From contig OZ024798.1 in assembly GCA_964017045.1 (NCBI GenBank), forward strand, positions 10,189,793-10,253,792: a stretch of 64,000 nt of DNA. Reading direction: 5' to 3'. Source of the stretch: Omphiscola glabra. Taxonomy: Eukaryota; Mollusca; Gastropoda; Lymnaeidae. The position numbers were made by a program, and so were the translations under genes. The notes under the pieces are model-generated. The model saw nothing but the letters and a program-made list of their open reading frames with translations. It ran no database searches and was not told where the DNA came from. Of this stretch, positions 1 to 13,000 are shown in pieces (position 1 is the first letter of the stretch; the number at the start of each line of letters is the position of its first letter).

Positions 1-892
1 GCAAAAATTAGTACGGACAAAGGGGTAGAAAATACAAACTGTCCATACTAAATTCGGATGTGTGGTACCCCTTACTAATGGTCTTATACATTCCTCTTGC
101 TGACCTTTCGAATACAACATTTAAGCGCTGTTTATTTTAATTTTTATATCTGTGACTGTGTTACTCCTTATTTGTTTTAAAATAGGCATAGCTGCTTAAT
201 TTTAGTCATGATAAGGTGGGAGAGATTGCAATCAGATTTATGGTAAAAGGAAATAGTGATTTTACATATCATTTACCATTATCAGCACTTTCAAATACTT
301 CTGTTCATTCAGTAAGTAAGTGTCAAGCACCATGATGCGTGAAGCAATACATTTGATATTGATATTTATTGTAACCATCTTAAATCTTCAATATTCAATG
401 CTTACATAAGTCTGAATTTTTTTAAAACCAATTTGCGTAAATATGTCAGTGTCAGTCTAAAATTCAAAATAAATCTGCAACTCATTTTTAAAAAAAAATG
501 ATCTATGATGATTTAAGACTTAAGAATGTAGGCATTGCAGGCCCATGCTTATATTGCTGATATCAAGAGTCAACAGTGTCTGTTGACACTGTTGTTAAAT
601 TGGTGTTGGAAAGTGTTGGACTTCCCCCCCTGTTGTTACTGCCAAAAATGCTTCACTCTGGGCTGTTTGCAAGCTGCTTCAAGTTTGCTTTATTTTTTTT
701 TCTCCTCCAATGCCAAATGGACCATAATATTTCATAAATTCCCCTATCGAGTACTCAGTATATATTTCATTATTATATCTAATAATAATTATACTGATTA
801 TCTCAACAAAAAAACAGCTAAATATTTATTCACTTAATTATCAAAACTTCCATATAATTAAAACAAAGCTTACACATAATCAATACGGTAGT
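1..892. other. No recognisable gene (left edge)
   Basis: AT-rich DNA with many in-frame stops on both strands. A 100-codon open frame at 535-837 has low-complexity Leu/Phe/Cys-rich content and no recognisable domain, so it is not called. The only supported signal is the minus-strand polyadenylation hexamer at 825-830, listed separately. Confidence 0.6.
825..830 (-). terminator. Poly(A) signal AATAAA for the minus-strand exon at 893-1018
   Basis: TTTATT on the plus strand reads AATAAA on the minus strand, about 65 bases downstream of the stop codon at 893-895. The spacing suits a short 3' UTR and supports a gene end here. Confidence 0.4.
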
Positions 893-1018
893 TCAGGTGA
901 TTAATAACTCGCTGGTCTCTGGTATAAGTAGGTCTTCAATGTCAACTTTTAAAAGCGGCTCAAGTGCGGCAGTTGCACCATGGTTAATCTGGAACTGATC
1001 AGATGTGACTGCAGGTTC
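893..1018 (-). CDS. Possible 3' terminal exon of an unidentified gene
   Basis: On the minus strand a splice acceptor-like CAG (plus 1019-1021) precedes an open frame of about 41 codons that ends in TGA at 893-895. The C-terminus is acidic and leucine-rich (contains VDIEDLLIPETSELLIT). A poly(A) hexamer follows at a sensible distance. Reading further upstream gives a hydrophobic stretch that runs into a poly(C)/poly(T) tract and is more likely intron. I do not recognise the protein family. Upstream exons would lie at higher coordinates, but none could be joined confidently. It could be a chance open frame; the end-of-gene arrangement is the main support. Confidence 0.3.
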   Translation of the reverse strand, partial: EPAVTSDQFQINHGATAALEPLLKVDIEDLLIPETSELLIT

Positions 1019-1021
1019 ATG

Positions 1022-2327
1022 GAGGAGTAAAGAGTAAAATGCAAAATCTACATTAAGATACCATAAATTAACAACTTTTAGTATAAAGAATATAGGACCT
1101 ATAATTAAAAGGGCCAGTCCCCAAATAATGTCAAACACCCCCCCCCCCCCCTTTTTTTTTTTCAAGACATAGAACACTCCTTTAGCTTTTAAGCTCAACA
1201 TTTTCTCAACACTCTACTTGAACCTTAATTAAACTAGCACATGCACTTATTATTAGGCTTATACTATTTATAAATAATTTTCTCATTGCCAGTGGCTACT
1301 GCATCTACAAAATATTAGCATAGCAGAACTTAATACCCTTCCACTGTGTACTACTCAAGATTTTTTAAAGGTAAGAAATATTTTTTGTATGCTTTAAAAT
1401 GTCATATATGGCTGTTGATCTCACAATTGTTGCTCCCACGCTATGACGCATTATACGCTCCCTCAACAAAATGTATTCAATTTTAAATTCCCAAAGCTTC
1501 TTGCAAAATGTAAATGCTGTTTAGTCAACTCTAAAAATTGTATTGAAAATCAAATGCAATTATGTCAACACTAAATAGTATATCAAAAATCAAATGCTGT
1601 TATTTCAACACTAAATAGCACATCAAAAATCAAATACACTTATTTATTGAGTTATGCCTTATGAATTTAACATTTTGTTCAAATAGAAAAAACCTCTCAT
1701 AAACACGACCATCAAGAGCTACTTATTATATTTAAACTGGCATAGATAGAAATAAAGGTGTTTAAACATGTTACAATTTTATCAATAAAGTTGTATCCGA
1801 CTTATTTGGTCCTCTGGATAAATTTTGCACCAATTTAAAACTAAAAGACTCTCTGTTTCAAAAACCACAAAAGCCATCCTCTAAATGGATCAATGCAAAT
1901 GACACATTTTTACCCCGCCAGATACTGAAGTTAAGCCACGAAAAGCATCATTGTTAAATATTGGTTCAAAATTTGAAGCACAGCAAATTTTATTTCCACC
2001 AAGGAGGTATGAATTGCTGTTATAAAATGTCAGGTAATAAATGTCTTAAGTGCTTAAGACAAGATAAGATTGTTTTATTGATCAAAATAAATGGAAAATT
2101 TGTATTGACTACATTGTATATTTTCAGCTTTTCAAATCAAGAAAACATTTTTAACTTGAACAATTTAAACACGAGGCATCTAATGCATTTCTCAAATGCA
2201 AAAATCAGCCATCATATGTTATAAAACCTCAATCCGTTAGCAAAGATATTGACTTTAAGAGTGATTGTTTGATTTTAATTACCCTTTTGTACTTAATAAA
2301 AAGCTTGAAGACTTTTTCTTGTCCCAG
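1022..2327. other. Non-coding stretch upstream of the METTL25-like exons
   Basis: AT-rich sequence. A poly(C)-poly(T) run lies at 1138-1162. Three imperfect copies of a roughly 43-bp unit containing TCAACACTAAATAG-like sequence lie at about 1530-1640. Any 5' exons of the methyltransferase-like gene should be here or beyond the window, but I could not identify them. The exon at 2328 can be read back to an ATG at 2265 in frame, but a good acceptor (pyrimidine tract plus CAG at 2325-2327) makes this look like an internal exon. Confidence 0.5.
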
Positions 2328-5300
2328 AATCCTTCCTGGCCACCAAGTCTACAGGAGTTTCTCTCAGAGGCATCACTGTCTTCAAATCATGCTCAGTACA
2401 AGGAGTGTGAAGCTATTGATATTGATGACAGTATGGCCAGGGGGATGAGCGTGAAAAAACTTCATGAAGTCTCAAGAATGGCACCACTCGTTGATGACAT
2501 AGTTCGTCAAGGGGACTGTAACCTAATACTTGATATAGGATCAGGACTGGTTGGTCTTTTTGTATTTTTCTTCAACTGCACCAAACGTGACTTAGGTTCA
2601 CCTCAAAACTGTTAATTAGTCCCACTGTCAGTAGTGAATGCTTTATACATATTTGCATTTTAAATGTTTCTTTTTATGATACTCACTTCACATGGATATT
2701 TTTAACATTAATTTATATTTATGATGTTGAGCCACTAAAATTCACGGTCTGAAAGAATAACTTTTCATCCCCAGGGCTATCTAGCTCATGTCTTGCACAA
2801 GGTGTACGGTCACAGAGTTGTTGGTCTTGAAACTTCAGAAAGTCACCTGACATCAGCTGAAGGCAGGGCAGTAAACCAAGGTAAAGTCCAGCTGCACCTT
2901 TGCTTGTGGTATCAGGGCAGTAAACCAAGGTAAAGTCCAGCTGCACCTTTGCTTGTGGTATCTTATTTTATTTAGATTGTCATTCATTGAAATAAAGTTA
3001 GCTCTGGATGAATGCCACCATCTACACTTCCTTTTTTTTTTGTGGAAAAAACAAAAGTATACCGTTGATTTTGTTAAGTTTCATTTCAATTTTTTTGTCT
3101 TGATTCATAATTTCTTTTGTTGTTGTAGACAGCACAAACTGCTAATTTAAATTTTCTTCCAACCATGCAATACTTTCCAGGTATAGCATGTAGTGGCTTT
3201 AAAAGCGTGAAATTCAACTTGACACAAGACACAGATTGCATTGAGAGATTTGAGAAACTCATTGAAGAATTAGCCTTATCATTACAAGTTTCTTGTTCAC
3301 ATGTTACCCAAGGTAGTGGTCATTGTTTTGAAATATTACACACACTATTTTTTTCAGCTACTTTTAACATTTAAATTTAAGAGATTGACAGCCATTATTA
3401 GCTTAATAATTCTTGTTTTAATTTTGTATATTTTGACTCATTTATAATAAAATATTCAGGAACTATATTTAGACAAAATAAGAATATTCCAATACTTTTT
3501 TGTAAAAACTTGGTTCCATTCATACATTAGTAAACAACCAATTTTATCTTTTCATTTCATGTTTAATGATATTAAATTAAATGAAGGCGGAAGCAAAGTT
3601 TAAAAACAAATGTAACTTTATATTAACCTGAAATAGCACATTATAAAAGATGAGGCTCACTTAATGTCAGTAATATTGTCTGTTTGATTATAAAAATTTT
3701 AAAGGCAGTTATATCCACAATATTCTAATAATCTTTTTAAACCCATTTTTGAACAAAGCAGAGAGCAAAGGACATCTGCCAGGAGCTGAGACAACAGATG
3801 GTAAACTTGAGCCAAGAGTCTGCCTGATTGGCCTACACTGCTGTGGGGATCTGTCCAGTGCTGTGCTGTCCATGTTCAATGCTGTCAGCTGTGTTAGGGC
3901 TCTGTGCTGTGTCTGTTGTTGCTACCACAAAATGGCCTACTCAGAGGGTAATTTAGTTTCCATTGCATCATGTGAATCTATTCTTAGCTCAAGAAAATGT
4001 TTGTTCCATAGCTAGACTGATCAATGAGTAAAATAATGCAATCAATGCATTAGTTTCATTGAAACAAAATATTATATCCTTTTAAGATAATTTATTTTGC
4101 TTATTTAAAATTGTTATCTAAAGCTTTACATATGTTAAAATGAACATATACATTAATATCAGGCTAACATGTATTAATGGTAATTTAAAATTAAATTTGA
4201 AATGATTTTTAGGGAATACAAAATTGATTCATGTGAAATTTAGTTTCTCATTCATTGGTATAATTCTTTTGAAAGCTGATTTAAAAAAATTTTTGTTGCT
4301 CATCTTACATAGCTATTTCCTGAAATATATAAATTACATTTAATTGAAGAGTTCAGGTCATTGATCTGTTCATACAGGATGCTTTCTGAATTTCCCCATG
4401 AGTCAGATGGCCAAAATTCAATACAGTGAAGTAAAACATATTCATCCAAGCTGGCATGTGTCACCATATACACTAAGAATTGGGGCCCAGCAGACAAGGT
4501 CAGTAATGTATACTTGCACACATTAGGAAAATCTTATCTTGTTTGACTGTGAAATTGTGAATACAATAAAAATTAACTGCAGGTGGAGTTTAGTATTTTA
4601 TTTAAGAACAAATACAGTCATAGAGTCTTTATTGCTGTTTCATGGCAAACACTTTTAAAGTTACCGAAATTCTTTTTTCTTCTAGAGGAAGTTGGGAGAA
4701 TCAAAACAGAGCAGAACATGAAACTCATACCCGACATGTTGCATTCAGGGCCCTACTAGAAATGTTAGGTAAGACATCTTCATACCCGACATGTTGCATT
4801 CAGGGCCCTACTAGAAATGTTAGGTAAGACATCTTCATACCCGACATGTTGCATTCAGGGCCCTACTAGAAATGTTAGGTAAGACATCTTCATACCCGAC
4901 ATGTTGCATTCAGGGCCCTACTAGAAATGTTAGGTAAGACATCTTCATACCCGACATGTTGCATTCAGGGCCCTACTAGAAATGTTAGGTAAGACATCTT
5001 CATACCCGACATGTTGTATTCAGGGCCCTACTAGAAATGTTAGGTAAGACATCTTCATACCCGACATGTTGCATTCAGGGCCCTACTAGAAATGTTAGGT
5101 AAGACATCTTCATACCCGACATGTTGCATTCAGGGCCCTACTAGAGATGTTAGGTAAGACATCTTCATACCCGACATGTTGCATTCAGGGCCCTACTAGA
5201 AATGTTAGGTAAGACATCTTCATACCCGACATGTTGCATTCAGGGCCACACTAGAAATGTTAGGTAAGACATCTTCATACCCGACATGTTGCATTCAGGG

Positions 5301-8300
5301 CCCTACTAGAAATGAAAGGTAAGACATCTTCATACCCGACTTGTTGCATTCAGGGCCCTACTAGAAATGTTAGGTAAGACATCTTCATACCCGACATGTT
5401 GCATTCAGGGCCCTACTAGAAATGTTAGGTAAGACATCTTCATACCCGACATGTTGCATTCAGGGCCCTACTAGAAATGTTAGGTAAGACATCTTCATAC
5501 CCGACATGTTGCATTCAGGGCCCTAGTAGAAATGTTGAGCAAGACATCTTCATACCCAACATGTTGCATTCAGGGCTCTAGTAGAAATGTTAGGTAAGAC
5601 ATCTTCATACCCGACATGTTGCATTCAGGGCCCTAGTAGAAATGTTGAGCAAGACATCTTCATACCCAACATGTTGCATTCAGGGCTCTAGTAGAAATGT
5701 TAGGTAAGACATCTTCATACCCGACATGTTGCATTCAGGGCCCTAGTAGAAATGTTAGGTAAGAAATCTTTAAGAAATCAAAAAAAAAAGTTTTTACACG
5801 CAAAGCATGAGAGAACAAAAAATTCGAAATAATTTTAAAATAAAACTTTGTCTTTGGCAGACTATGAAGACACGAAGGATTTAAGACAACGTGTCAGGAG
5901 AAGTGACTTTTCTTCATTCACGGCATTTTTAGACACCTGCTTCCCTTTACAAGAATCAGATGGTTAGTTAATCATTACAGTTAAATGTTAGCAAAATATC
6001 AAAGTGTTTTACTTTGTTGTCGTAGTTGAAGATAAAAACTATCTGATATAAACATTTAGTAGCAATTTTGATTTTTCATGTTATCTAAATATAATAACTG
6101 CTAGAGAATTTTATGAATTTTAATATCTGAAGTATGAAACGATTATACACTATTCTTATCACACAAAAAAAATTTGATTGTGAATTACTGTTAGGCAGAT
6201 AGTGAGAGCAGAAGCCAAGTAATGTTAAGTAAAGAAAAATTTCAAAAAAAAAATCTTATGGGGACATTAAAGCGAAATATTAGGCCTAGATTTCTTATTA
6301 TCTCAAGGAGCTTTTCTTTTCTGTTGTAGTATTGTAGTTAGTGTTCCTAATACTGCTTAAGTAACTTCACACACTAAGGACTTGTAAATGAAGAGAAAAC
6401 CACCACGCTTGATTGTCAATAGCATCTTTCAGGAATAGCATTGATGTGTGTATTCTTAGTTAAAAATGCAAATTCCTTTTTTTTTTTTTTTGAATAGATC
6501 GGTTCCTTCATAATCTTTAGTAATTATTTCAATATTTTTGCTTTTCAGTGACACATGCAACGTACAGAGCAAAGCTTACAGACCTTTATAAAGAGCATGA
6601 GAGATTATTTGATCTTATTGAAGTATTTACGGTAAGCACAAATAGAGAGCAATTTTAAATACACACTTACACAGGCTGTACAAATACTTGTAATAATCCT
6701 GATTAAAATCTAATAATAACGTACCAGGTATTAGGATTCATTAAGGAGTATTAACTAAAATTAGGTTAAGTGCTTAATTAATTCATGGCGCCAAAGCTCA
6801 TTTGTCTTCTTGCCCAACTAAGAATCATTGGATTTTTCTGCTATATAACACAAGTGGAGCATTAGCCCTGGGAAAAACAAACAGCCTAATGCACGACTGT
6901 GACCTCCAACTGATTATGTTTTCTTCTTTCTTACTATCACTCTTGTCTATGACTTGGAGAAGTATCTGGCAATAAATATTCCCCAGTAACTGTGATAATA
7001 ACCCAAATCCTCAACAAGGACCAGAAGGTGCTGTGACATTAGAGTACACATGATGTGACATCAGAGCACACATGATGTGACATCAGAGCACACATGATGT
7101 GACATCAGAGCACACATGATGTGACATTAGAGCACACATGATGTGACATTAGAGCACACATGATGTAACATTAGAGCACACATGATGTGACATTAGAGCA
7201 CACATGATGTGACATTAGAGCACACATGATGTGACATTAGAGCACACATGATGGTGACATTAGAGTACACATGATGTGACATTAGAGTACACATGATGTG
7301 ACATTAGAGTACACATGATGTAACATTAGAGTACACATGATGTAACATTAGAGTACACATGATGTAACATTAGAGTACACATGATGTGACATTAGAGTAC
7401 ACATGATGTGACATTAGAGTACACATGATGTAACATTAGAGCACACATGATGTGACATTAGAGTACACATGATGTGACATTAGAGCACACATGATGTGAC
7501 ATTAGAGCACACATGATGTGACATTAGAGTACACATGATGTGACATTAGAGCACACATGATGTGACATTAGAGCACACATGATGTGACATTAGAGTACAC
7601 ATGATGTGACATTAGAGTACACATGATGTAACATTAGAGTACACATGATGTGACATTAGAGCACACATGATGTGACATTAGATTACACATGATGTAACAT
7701 TAGAGTACACATGATGTAACATTAGAGCACACATGATGTGACATTAGAGTACACATGATGTGACATTAGAGCACACATGATGTAACATTAGAGCACACAT
7801 GATGTGACATTAGAGTACACAGGATGTAAAATTAGAGTACACATGATGACACGTTACAATAAATGGCCATCTGCATGAGACATCACCTTCCACACCAATC
7901 CTACTATGAAATTGATATGTACATACGGTCATAGACCAGTTAGATATTTAAACATAAATTGGAGAATTTTAATGGGGTTCAAAGTAAGTTGAAGCTGCTG
8001 TGGATTTCTGCTACAATATAAAAGTATAATTGATCAATAAAATTTGTGTTGGTAATGATTAAAAATAAATGTTAAAAAAATATATAAATATGGCACCCGT
8101 CTGCCTTCATCAAATGGCTTCTGAGGCAGATCTTGAAATTTTGGTCATGGCTGCACTTATCCCAAGGGAACCTTGGCTTCTGAGGCAGATCTTGAAATTT
8201 TGGTCTTGGCTGCACTTCTCCCAAGGGAACCTTGGCTTCTGAGGCAGATCTTGAAATTTTGGTCGTGGCTGCACTTCTCCCAAGGGAACCTTGGCTTCTG

Positions 8301-9483
8301 AGGCAGATCTTGAAATTTTGGTCGTGGCTGCACTTCTCCCAAGGGAACCTTGGCTTCTGAGGCAGATCTTGAAATTTTGGTCGTGGGTGCACTTCTCCCA
8401 AGAGAACCTTGGCTTCTGAGGCAGATCTTGAAATTTTGGTCGTGGCTGCACTTCTCCCAAGAGAACCTTGGCTTCTGAGGCAGATCTTGAAATTTTGGTC
8501 GTGGCTGCACTTCTCCCAAGAGAACCTTGGCTTCTGAGGCAGATCTTGAAATTTTGGTCGTGGCTGCACTTCTCCCAAGAGAACCTTGGCTTCTGAGGCA
8601 GATCTTGAAATTTTGGTCGTGGCTGCACTTCTCCCAAGAGAACCTTGGCTTCTGAGGCAGATCTTGCAATTTTGGTCGTGGCTGCACTTCTCCCAAGAGA
8701 ACCTTGGCTTCTGAGGCAGATCTTGAAATTTTGGTCGTGGCTGCACTTCTCCCAAGAGAACCTTGGCTTCTGGTTAATTGTGGTCTGCTGTGACACTCTT
8801 TTTTTTTTCACTAGGGTTTTGTTTTGGTGCTCTTCTGTTTGTCTGACTCTTTCATACCCTGCTTTTGGCTGGATGGAACGGTGCACAGCAGTGATCTCTC
8901 ATTGCTTAAATTTCTATGATGGCTTCCGCCATGTTCCTTTACCAAATATCCTTAAATCGAAGCTAACTAAAAATATAAATTATCAGTGTCATCATAAATT
9001 TTTTTATAAATTTTTGAAAATTATAAGAAGAAAAAAATCTTAATGGTATAGGTGTATGACACAAAAACTTTGTGGGTAAAAATTATGATTATTCTACTAT
9101 GATTTTTATATAATAGTTTACAATCGATGTCACTTAATCTCCTGCATATACTGTATAATTAGTTCTGACTCACAAATCCCCTCCCTAAATACGCACAATT
9201 CTTTTATCACTAATGATATGGCCTTTGTGTGTAAGTTCATTTCATAAATCTCCTATCACCCTGACATATAATAAAGAACATTTTATATAGGCATAAAAGA
9301 TGTCAAGTGTTCCTTTTCTTACAGTGCTTCCAGGTCATTCTACAGCCCCTGATAGAGACCATGGTTTACAGGGATAGGGTACAGTGGCTTTTGGAGAAAG
9401 GGCATTCAGATGTTCAAGTGGTTTCCGTATTTGATGACAAAATTTCTCCAAGAAACCTGGCAATAGTGGCTAATAAAAGATGA
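2328..9483 (+). CDS. METTL25-like: METTL25/METTL25B (RRNAD1)-type methyltransferase-like protein, 5' end missing
   Basis: Nine exons: 2328-2549, 2775-2880, 3133-3312, 3759-3947, 4378-4498, 4686-4768, 5861-5962, 6549-6631 and 9325-9483 (TGA 9481-9483). They join in phase and total 1245 nt (414 residues plus stop). Family marks: GMSVKKLHEVSRM, then the S-adenosylmethionine-binding motif DIGSGLGYLA across the exon 1/2 junction; LIGLHCCGDLS and CCYHKM in exon 4; FLNFPMSQ in exon 5; VAFRALLEML in exon 6; and the C-terminal ISPRNLAIVANKR. The family is predicted SAM-dependent methyltransferases whose substrates are poorly known, so no reaction is claimed. METTL25 and METTL25B cannot be separated here. 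The N-terminus is probably incomplete. Odd points: the donors of exons 2 and 6 are tandemly duplicated, and the last intron holds two large minisatellites. Confidence 0.85.
2865..2962 (+). repeat. 49-bp tandem duplication copying the exon 2 donor
   Basis: Two identical 49-bp units, 2865-2913 and 2914-2962. The first spans the end of METTL25-like exon 2 and its 5' splice site (AACCAAG|GTAAAG, donor at 2881). The second therefore carries an identical donor at 2930. Because 49 is not a multiple of three, use of the second donor would shift the frame. Confidence 0.95.
4725..5765 (+). repeat. 55-bp minisatellite made from an exon end and its donor (about 19 copies)
   Basis: The unit starts inside METTL25-like exon 6 (CATACCCGACATGTTGCATT...) and includes the true 5' splice site (ATGTTAG|GTAAG, first donor at 4769). 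About 19 near-identical units follow. A few have changed the donor: two carry TTGAGC instead of TTAGGT (near 5535 and 5645) and one has GAAAGGT (near 5313). The period is not a multiple of three, and reading through ends in a stop (AGGTAA) in the second unit. Each unit also holds an acceptor-like TTGCATTCAG 20 nt before the donor. Confidence 0.95.
7030..7850 (+). repeat. 22-bp minisatellite (about 37 copies) in the last METTL25-like intron
   Basis: Unit ACATGATGTGACATTAGAGC plus AC, with GCAC/GTAC and GTGA/GTAA variants interspersed. It lies wholly inside the intron between 6631 and 9325. There is no coding signal. Confidence 0.95.
8110..8773 (+). repeat. 59-bp minisatellite (about 11 copies)
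   Basis: The unit begins GGCTTCTGAGGCAGATCTTG and is repeated at 59-bp spacing from 8116. Since 59 leaves remainder two modulo three, successive units cycle through all frames, and stop-free units produce long overlapping open frames on the minus strand. These are repeat artefacts, not genes. The array sits in the last METTL25-like intron. Confidence 0.95.
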
Positions 9484-9739
9484 AGAAGAAAAAAAACCTC
9501 AGGAATTCTTGTTCAGTTTGTTTTTAGTTTAACTTTTTAAAAAAAAATTTTCATGTAGGCTAACAAACCCCCCCCCCCCCCCCCCCCCAACCCTTGCGCA
9601 GTAATGTGAAGTATTTCATTTAAAAACATGTCACTACTTGGCCACTACTAGTTCCACTATCCATTTAAAACACAAATAATGAAATCAAATAATTGAAACA
9701 AATATACAAGATTGACATAAGGGTTTCTTTCAGCGATAA

Positions 9740-9745
9740 AATAAA
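9740..9745 (+). terminator. Candidate poly(A) signal AATAAA for the METTL25-like gene
   Basis: First clear AATAAA after the stop at 9483, giving a 3' UTR of about 280 nt that includes a run of about 20 C at 9568-9588. Confidence 0.4.
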
Positions 9746-10021
9746 AATTCAGCCTTAATCTCAAATACTGTGCTAAAATAAGTTTGCATAAGTTTTATTG
9801 AAAAATCTAAAAACAGTTAAGCTGTGTCATATGGAGCTGCAAATAATTCGGCTCAAATGAAGACTGAAATACAAATATTTTTGTTAATGAAAATACAATA
9901 TGATATATATCAATGTCATATAAAAGCACTGTATGTTGAACCAGGTGCACTTTTATAAGTAAAATTTTCTTCACTACTACCTCACAAAAGTTATTTCCGT
10001 TAGTGAATTTGTTCTCTCTCT

Positions 10022-10027
10022 TTTATT
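10022..10027 (-). terminator. Candidate poly(A) signal for the ITAM-like receptor gene
   Basis: TTTATT on the plus strand (AATAAA on the minus strand) about 30 bases past the stop at 10057-10059. The two convergent genes, METTL25-like and the receptor, thus end about 0.5 kb apart. Confidence 0.5.
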
Positions 10028-10056
10028 TATGGAACTTGATATTTATATTCAATGTT

Positions 10057-13000
10057 TTATCCGTTATAAATATTGGATGTGATTTTCTCCTGTTGTCCTT
10101 TTGGTCTTAGATGAGAATAAGCTCCACTTCCAGGTTCCAGCGTGCTGTAGAGCTCGTTGGGACTGTTTGATGGTTTTTCAACAGAGTTGCTGGAATAAAA
10201 CAAGGAAGTCATAGAAAGAGACACACAAAAAATCCAACATATTTTTCAATTAAAAAGTTCATAATGTTTAAAGTATTCAAATGATAAAAACTTCTAATCT
10301 TTGCATTAATATTAATATACATGTTGACTTGATTGTATCGGATCATGAGGAGACCTAATAAATTATAAAATAGTAGGTTACTACATGTATTGATAAGTAT
10401 GTTTTAACTTTTAAAAAAAAAAGGTGCTGTTCCAATTTTATAAGAGATGCTTAAATAGATAATGTTCATCAGCTTGCTGACTGCATTTGTATTAGGGAAA
10501 CAAGTTGTCCAGCTTCGATGGAGTTTGCTGACTGCATTTGTATTAGGGGAAACAAGTTGTCCAGCTTCGATGGAGTTTGCTGACTGCATTTATATTAGGG
10601 AAACAAGTTGTCCAGCTTTGATGGAGTTTACGGACTGCATTTGTATTAGGGAAACAAGTTGTCCGGCTTTGATGGAGGTAGAGAACTATTACAAGTCATG
10701 CTTGGATTCATTCATAAAATACCAGTTATTGGAAAAGAATAAAGTAATCTTGATCGAGACTATTTTCTAATTTGGCTAAAAAGTTTATACATAACCATTT
10801 AACGGTACCTTGCCAGATAGTAGTCAGATTCTACCATAGCCGCTGTTGTGTTGCATTCTTCAGCCTCCTCAAATTCCAAGCCTATGAGTTGAAATGTTGT
10901 GGAATTACCACTGGTACGGGGGGTCGATGATACCGAGCCTTGCTTATCTATTGGGGACGGATTAGTTTTTTCTGGCGTTTGAGCTTCACCCAGTGTTCCA
11001 TCAGAGCCAGGAATGTTCATTTCATTTCCCTCCAGTTCTGAATAGGGATTTTTGTCATCTTCATGCTGAGACGAGGAGGATCTCCTTCTGGTCCCGGGTA
11101 ATGACACAACCTGGACATCATTGGAATGGGTTGAGCTCCTGGACACAGTAACTATTTCACAATAATCTCTCTGGTCATGTTTTGTAATAAATGTTGGGGC
11201 TGATGTTTTAGTCGTATGACTTGGAGTGGTAGCGGAGGTGGAGCCCTGTGTGTTGATGTAATCAAAATTATTTTATATTAAACAGTTTTACTTAACAAAG
11301 ATATTCTTACAGATTTGAACACATTTTTATACACACCTCAGTTGCTCACACACACACACATTGCGTAGTAGCAGTGCAATATTTTAAGGGAAAAAAATTA
11401 TTTTATAAAATTCTTTTTGTTCTTTAATATGAAAAGAATATTAATTTATGAGGCAAAATATCGACTGGAAATTAAATCTAACACATTGTCCACAACTGTT
11501 AATTTACCGCAGATGCTCTTAACATGTTTCTGTTATAAGTTATAGACCCCTCCTTAGAATATTTTTTTTTTTCAAAAGCTTGTATATAGATGGACTAATG
11601 TGAAAACACTGTACTTTTCTTCATATTAAATTGTCCTCTAATTCATAGCATTATACCCTAGGTTTCACGAGAAATAAATAATTGACCTTATACCCCACTC
11701 CCGACCCCCGCCCCCCCCCCCCCCCGACAAATTACGCTTCCTTATCTAACCCTGTTGGGGGAGACAAGCAATTTAGCGAGATACCGGTAATGTTGTGACC
11801 TGCCCCTGGGGTCAAAGTCCATGGCTTGGTCATACGCTTTCGTTTAGTGGTACACACATATATATATATATTGCTTCTGCTGTGGCTGCTTCCTTTTCAC
11901 AAACCACCATTCCCTTACTCAAGATGTTTAATATTAAAAGTACCAAGTGGAAAAAAAAAGCTGTCAAGCAGCGAGAGAATGGCTTGAGGGTAGAACTCAC
12001 GTGACAAGGTCAAGGTTACTTTTTTTCCCTTTAAATTTGGGGGGGGGGGGGGCGATAAATTTATATAAAAAATATACCATTAATCAATAAAGAATGATGG
12101 GTATGATGTAGGACTGTTATTTAAAGGCTGGCAGGTAGGGTCTTGGGCTGGCAGGTAGGGTCTTGGGCTGGCAGGTAGGGTCTTGGGCTGGCAGGTAGGG
12201 TCTTGGGCTGGCAGGTTGGGTCTTGGGCTGGATGGTAGGTTCTTGGGCTGGCAGGTTGGTCTTGGGCTGGCAGGTTGGGTCTTGGGCTGGCAGGTAGGGT
12301 CTTGGGCTGGCAGGTAGGGTCTTGGGCTGGCAGGTAGGGTCTTGGGCTGGCAGGTAGGGTCTTGGGCTGGCAGGTAGGGTCTTGGGCTGGCAGGTAGGGT
12401 CTTGGGCTGGCAGGTTGGGTCTTGGGCTGGATGGTAGGTTCTTGGGCTGGCAGGTTGGTCTTGGGCTGGCAGGTTGGGTCTTGGGCTGGCAGGTAGGGTC
12501 TTGGGCTGGCAGGTAGGGTCTTGGGCTGGCAGGTAGGGTCTTGGGCTGGCAGGTAGGGTCTTGGGCTGGCAGGTTGGGTCTTGGGCTGGATGGTAGGTTC
12601 TTGGGCTGGCAGGTTGGTCTTGGGCTGGCAGGTTGGGTCTTGGGCTGGCAGGTAGGGTCTTGGGCTGGCAGGTAAGGTCTTGGGCTGGCAGGTAGGGTCT
12701 TGGGCTGGCAGGTTGGTCTTGGGCTGGCAGGTAGGGTCTTGGGCTGGCAGATAGGGTCTTGGGCTGGCAGATAGGGTCTTGGGATGGCAGGTTGGGTCTT
12801 GGGCTGGCAGGTTGGGTCTTGGGATGGCAGGTTGGGTCTTGGGCTGGCAGGTAGGGTCTTGGGCTGGCAGATAGGGTCTTGGGATGGCAGGTTGGGTCTT
12901 GGGCTGGCAGGTTGGGTCTTGGGATGGCAGGTTGGGTCTTGGGCTGGCAGGTAGGGTCTTGGGCTGGCAGATAAGGTCTTGGGATGGCAGGTTGGGTCTT

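Noticed and set aside
4300..4521. 73-codon minus-strand open frame
   Set aside because: Shadow of METTL25-like exon 5 on the plus strand.
4725..5765. Regular spaced repeats suggesting a CRISPR array
   Set aside because: Units are directly tandem with no variable spacers and derive from an exon border in a eukaryotic gene.
8072..8886. Long overlapping minus-strand open frames of 179-258 codons
   Set aside because: They are the same 59-bp minisatellite read in three frames; no splice or start context and no domain.
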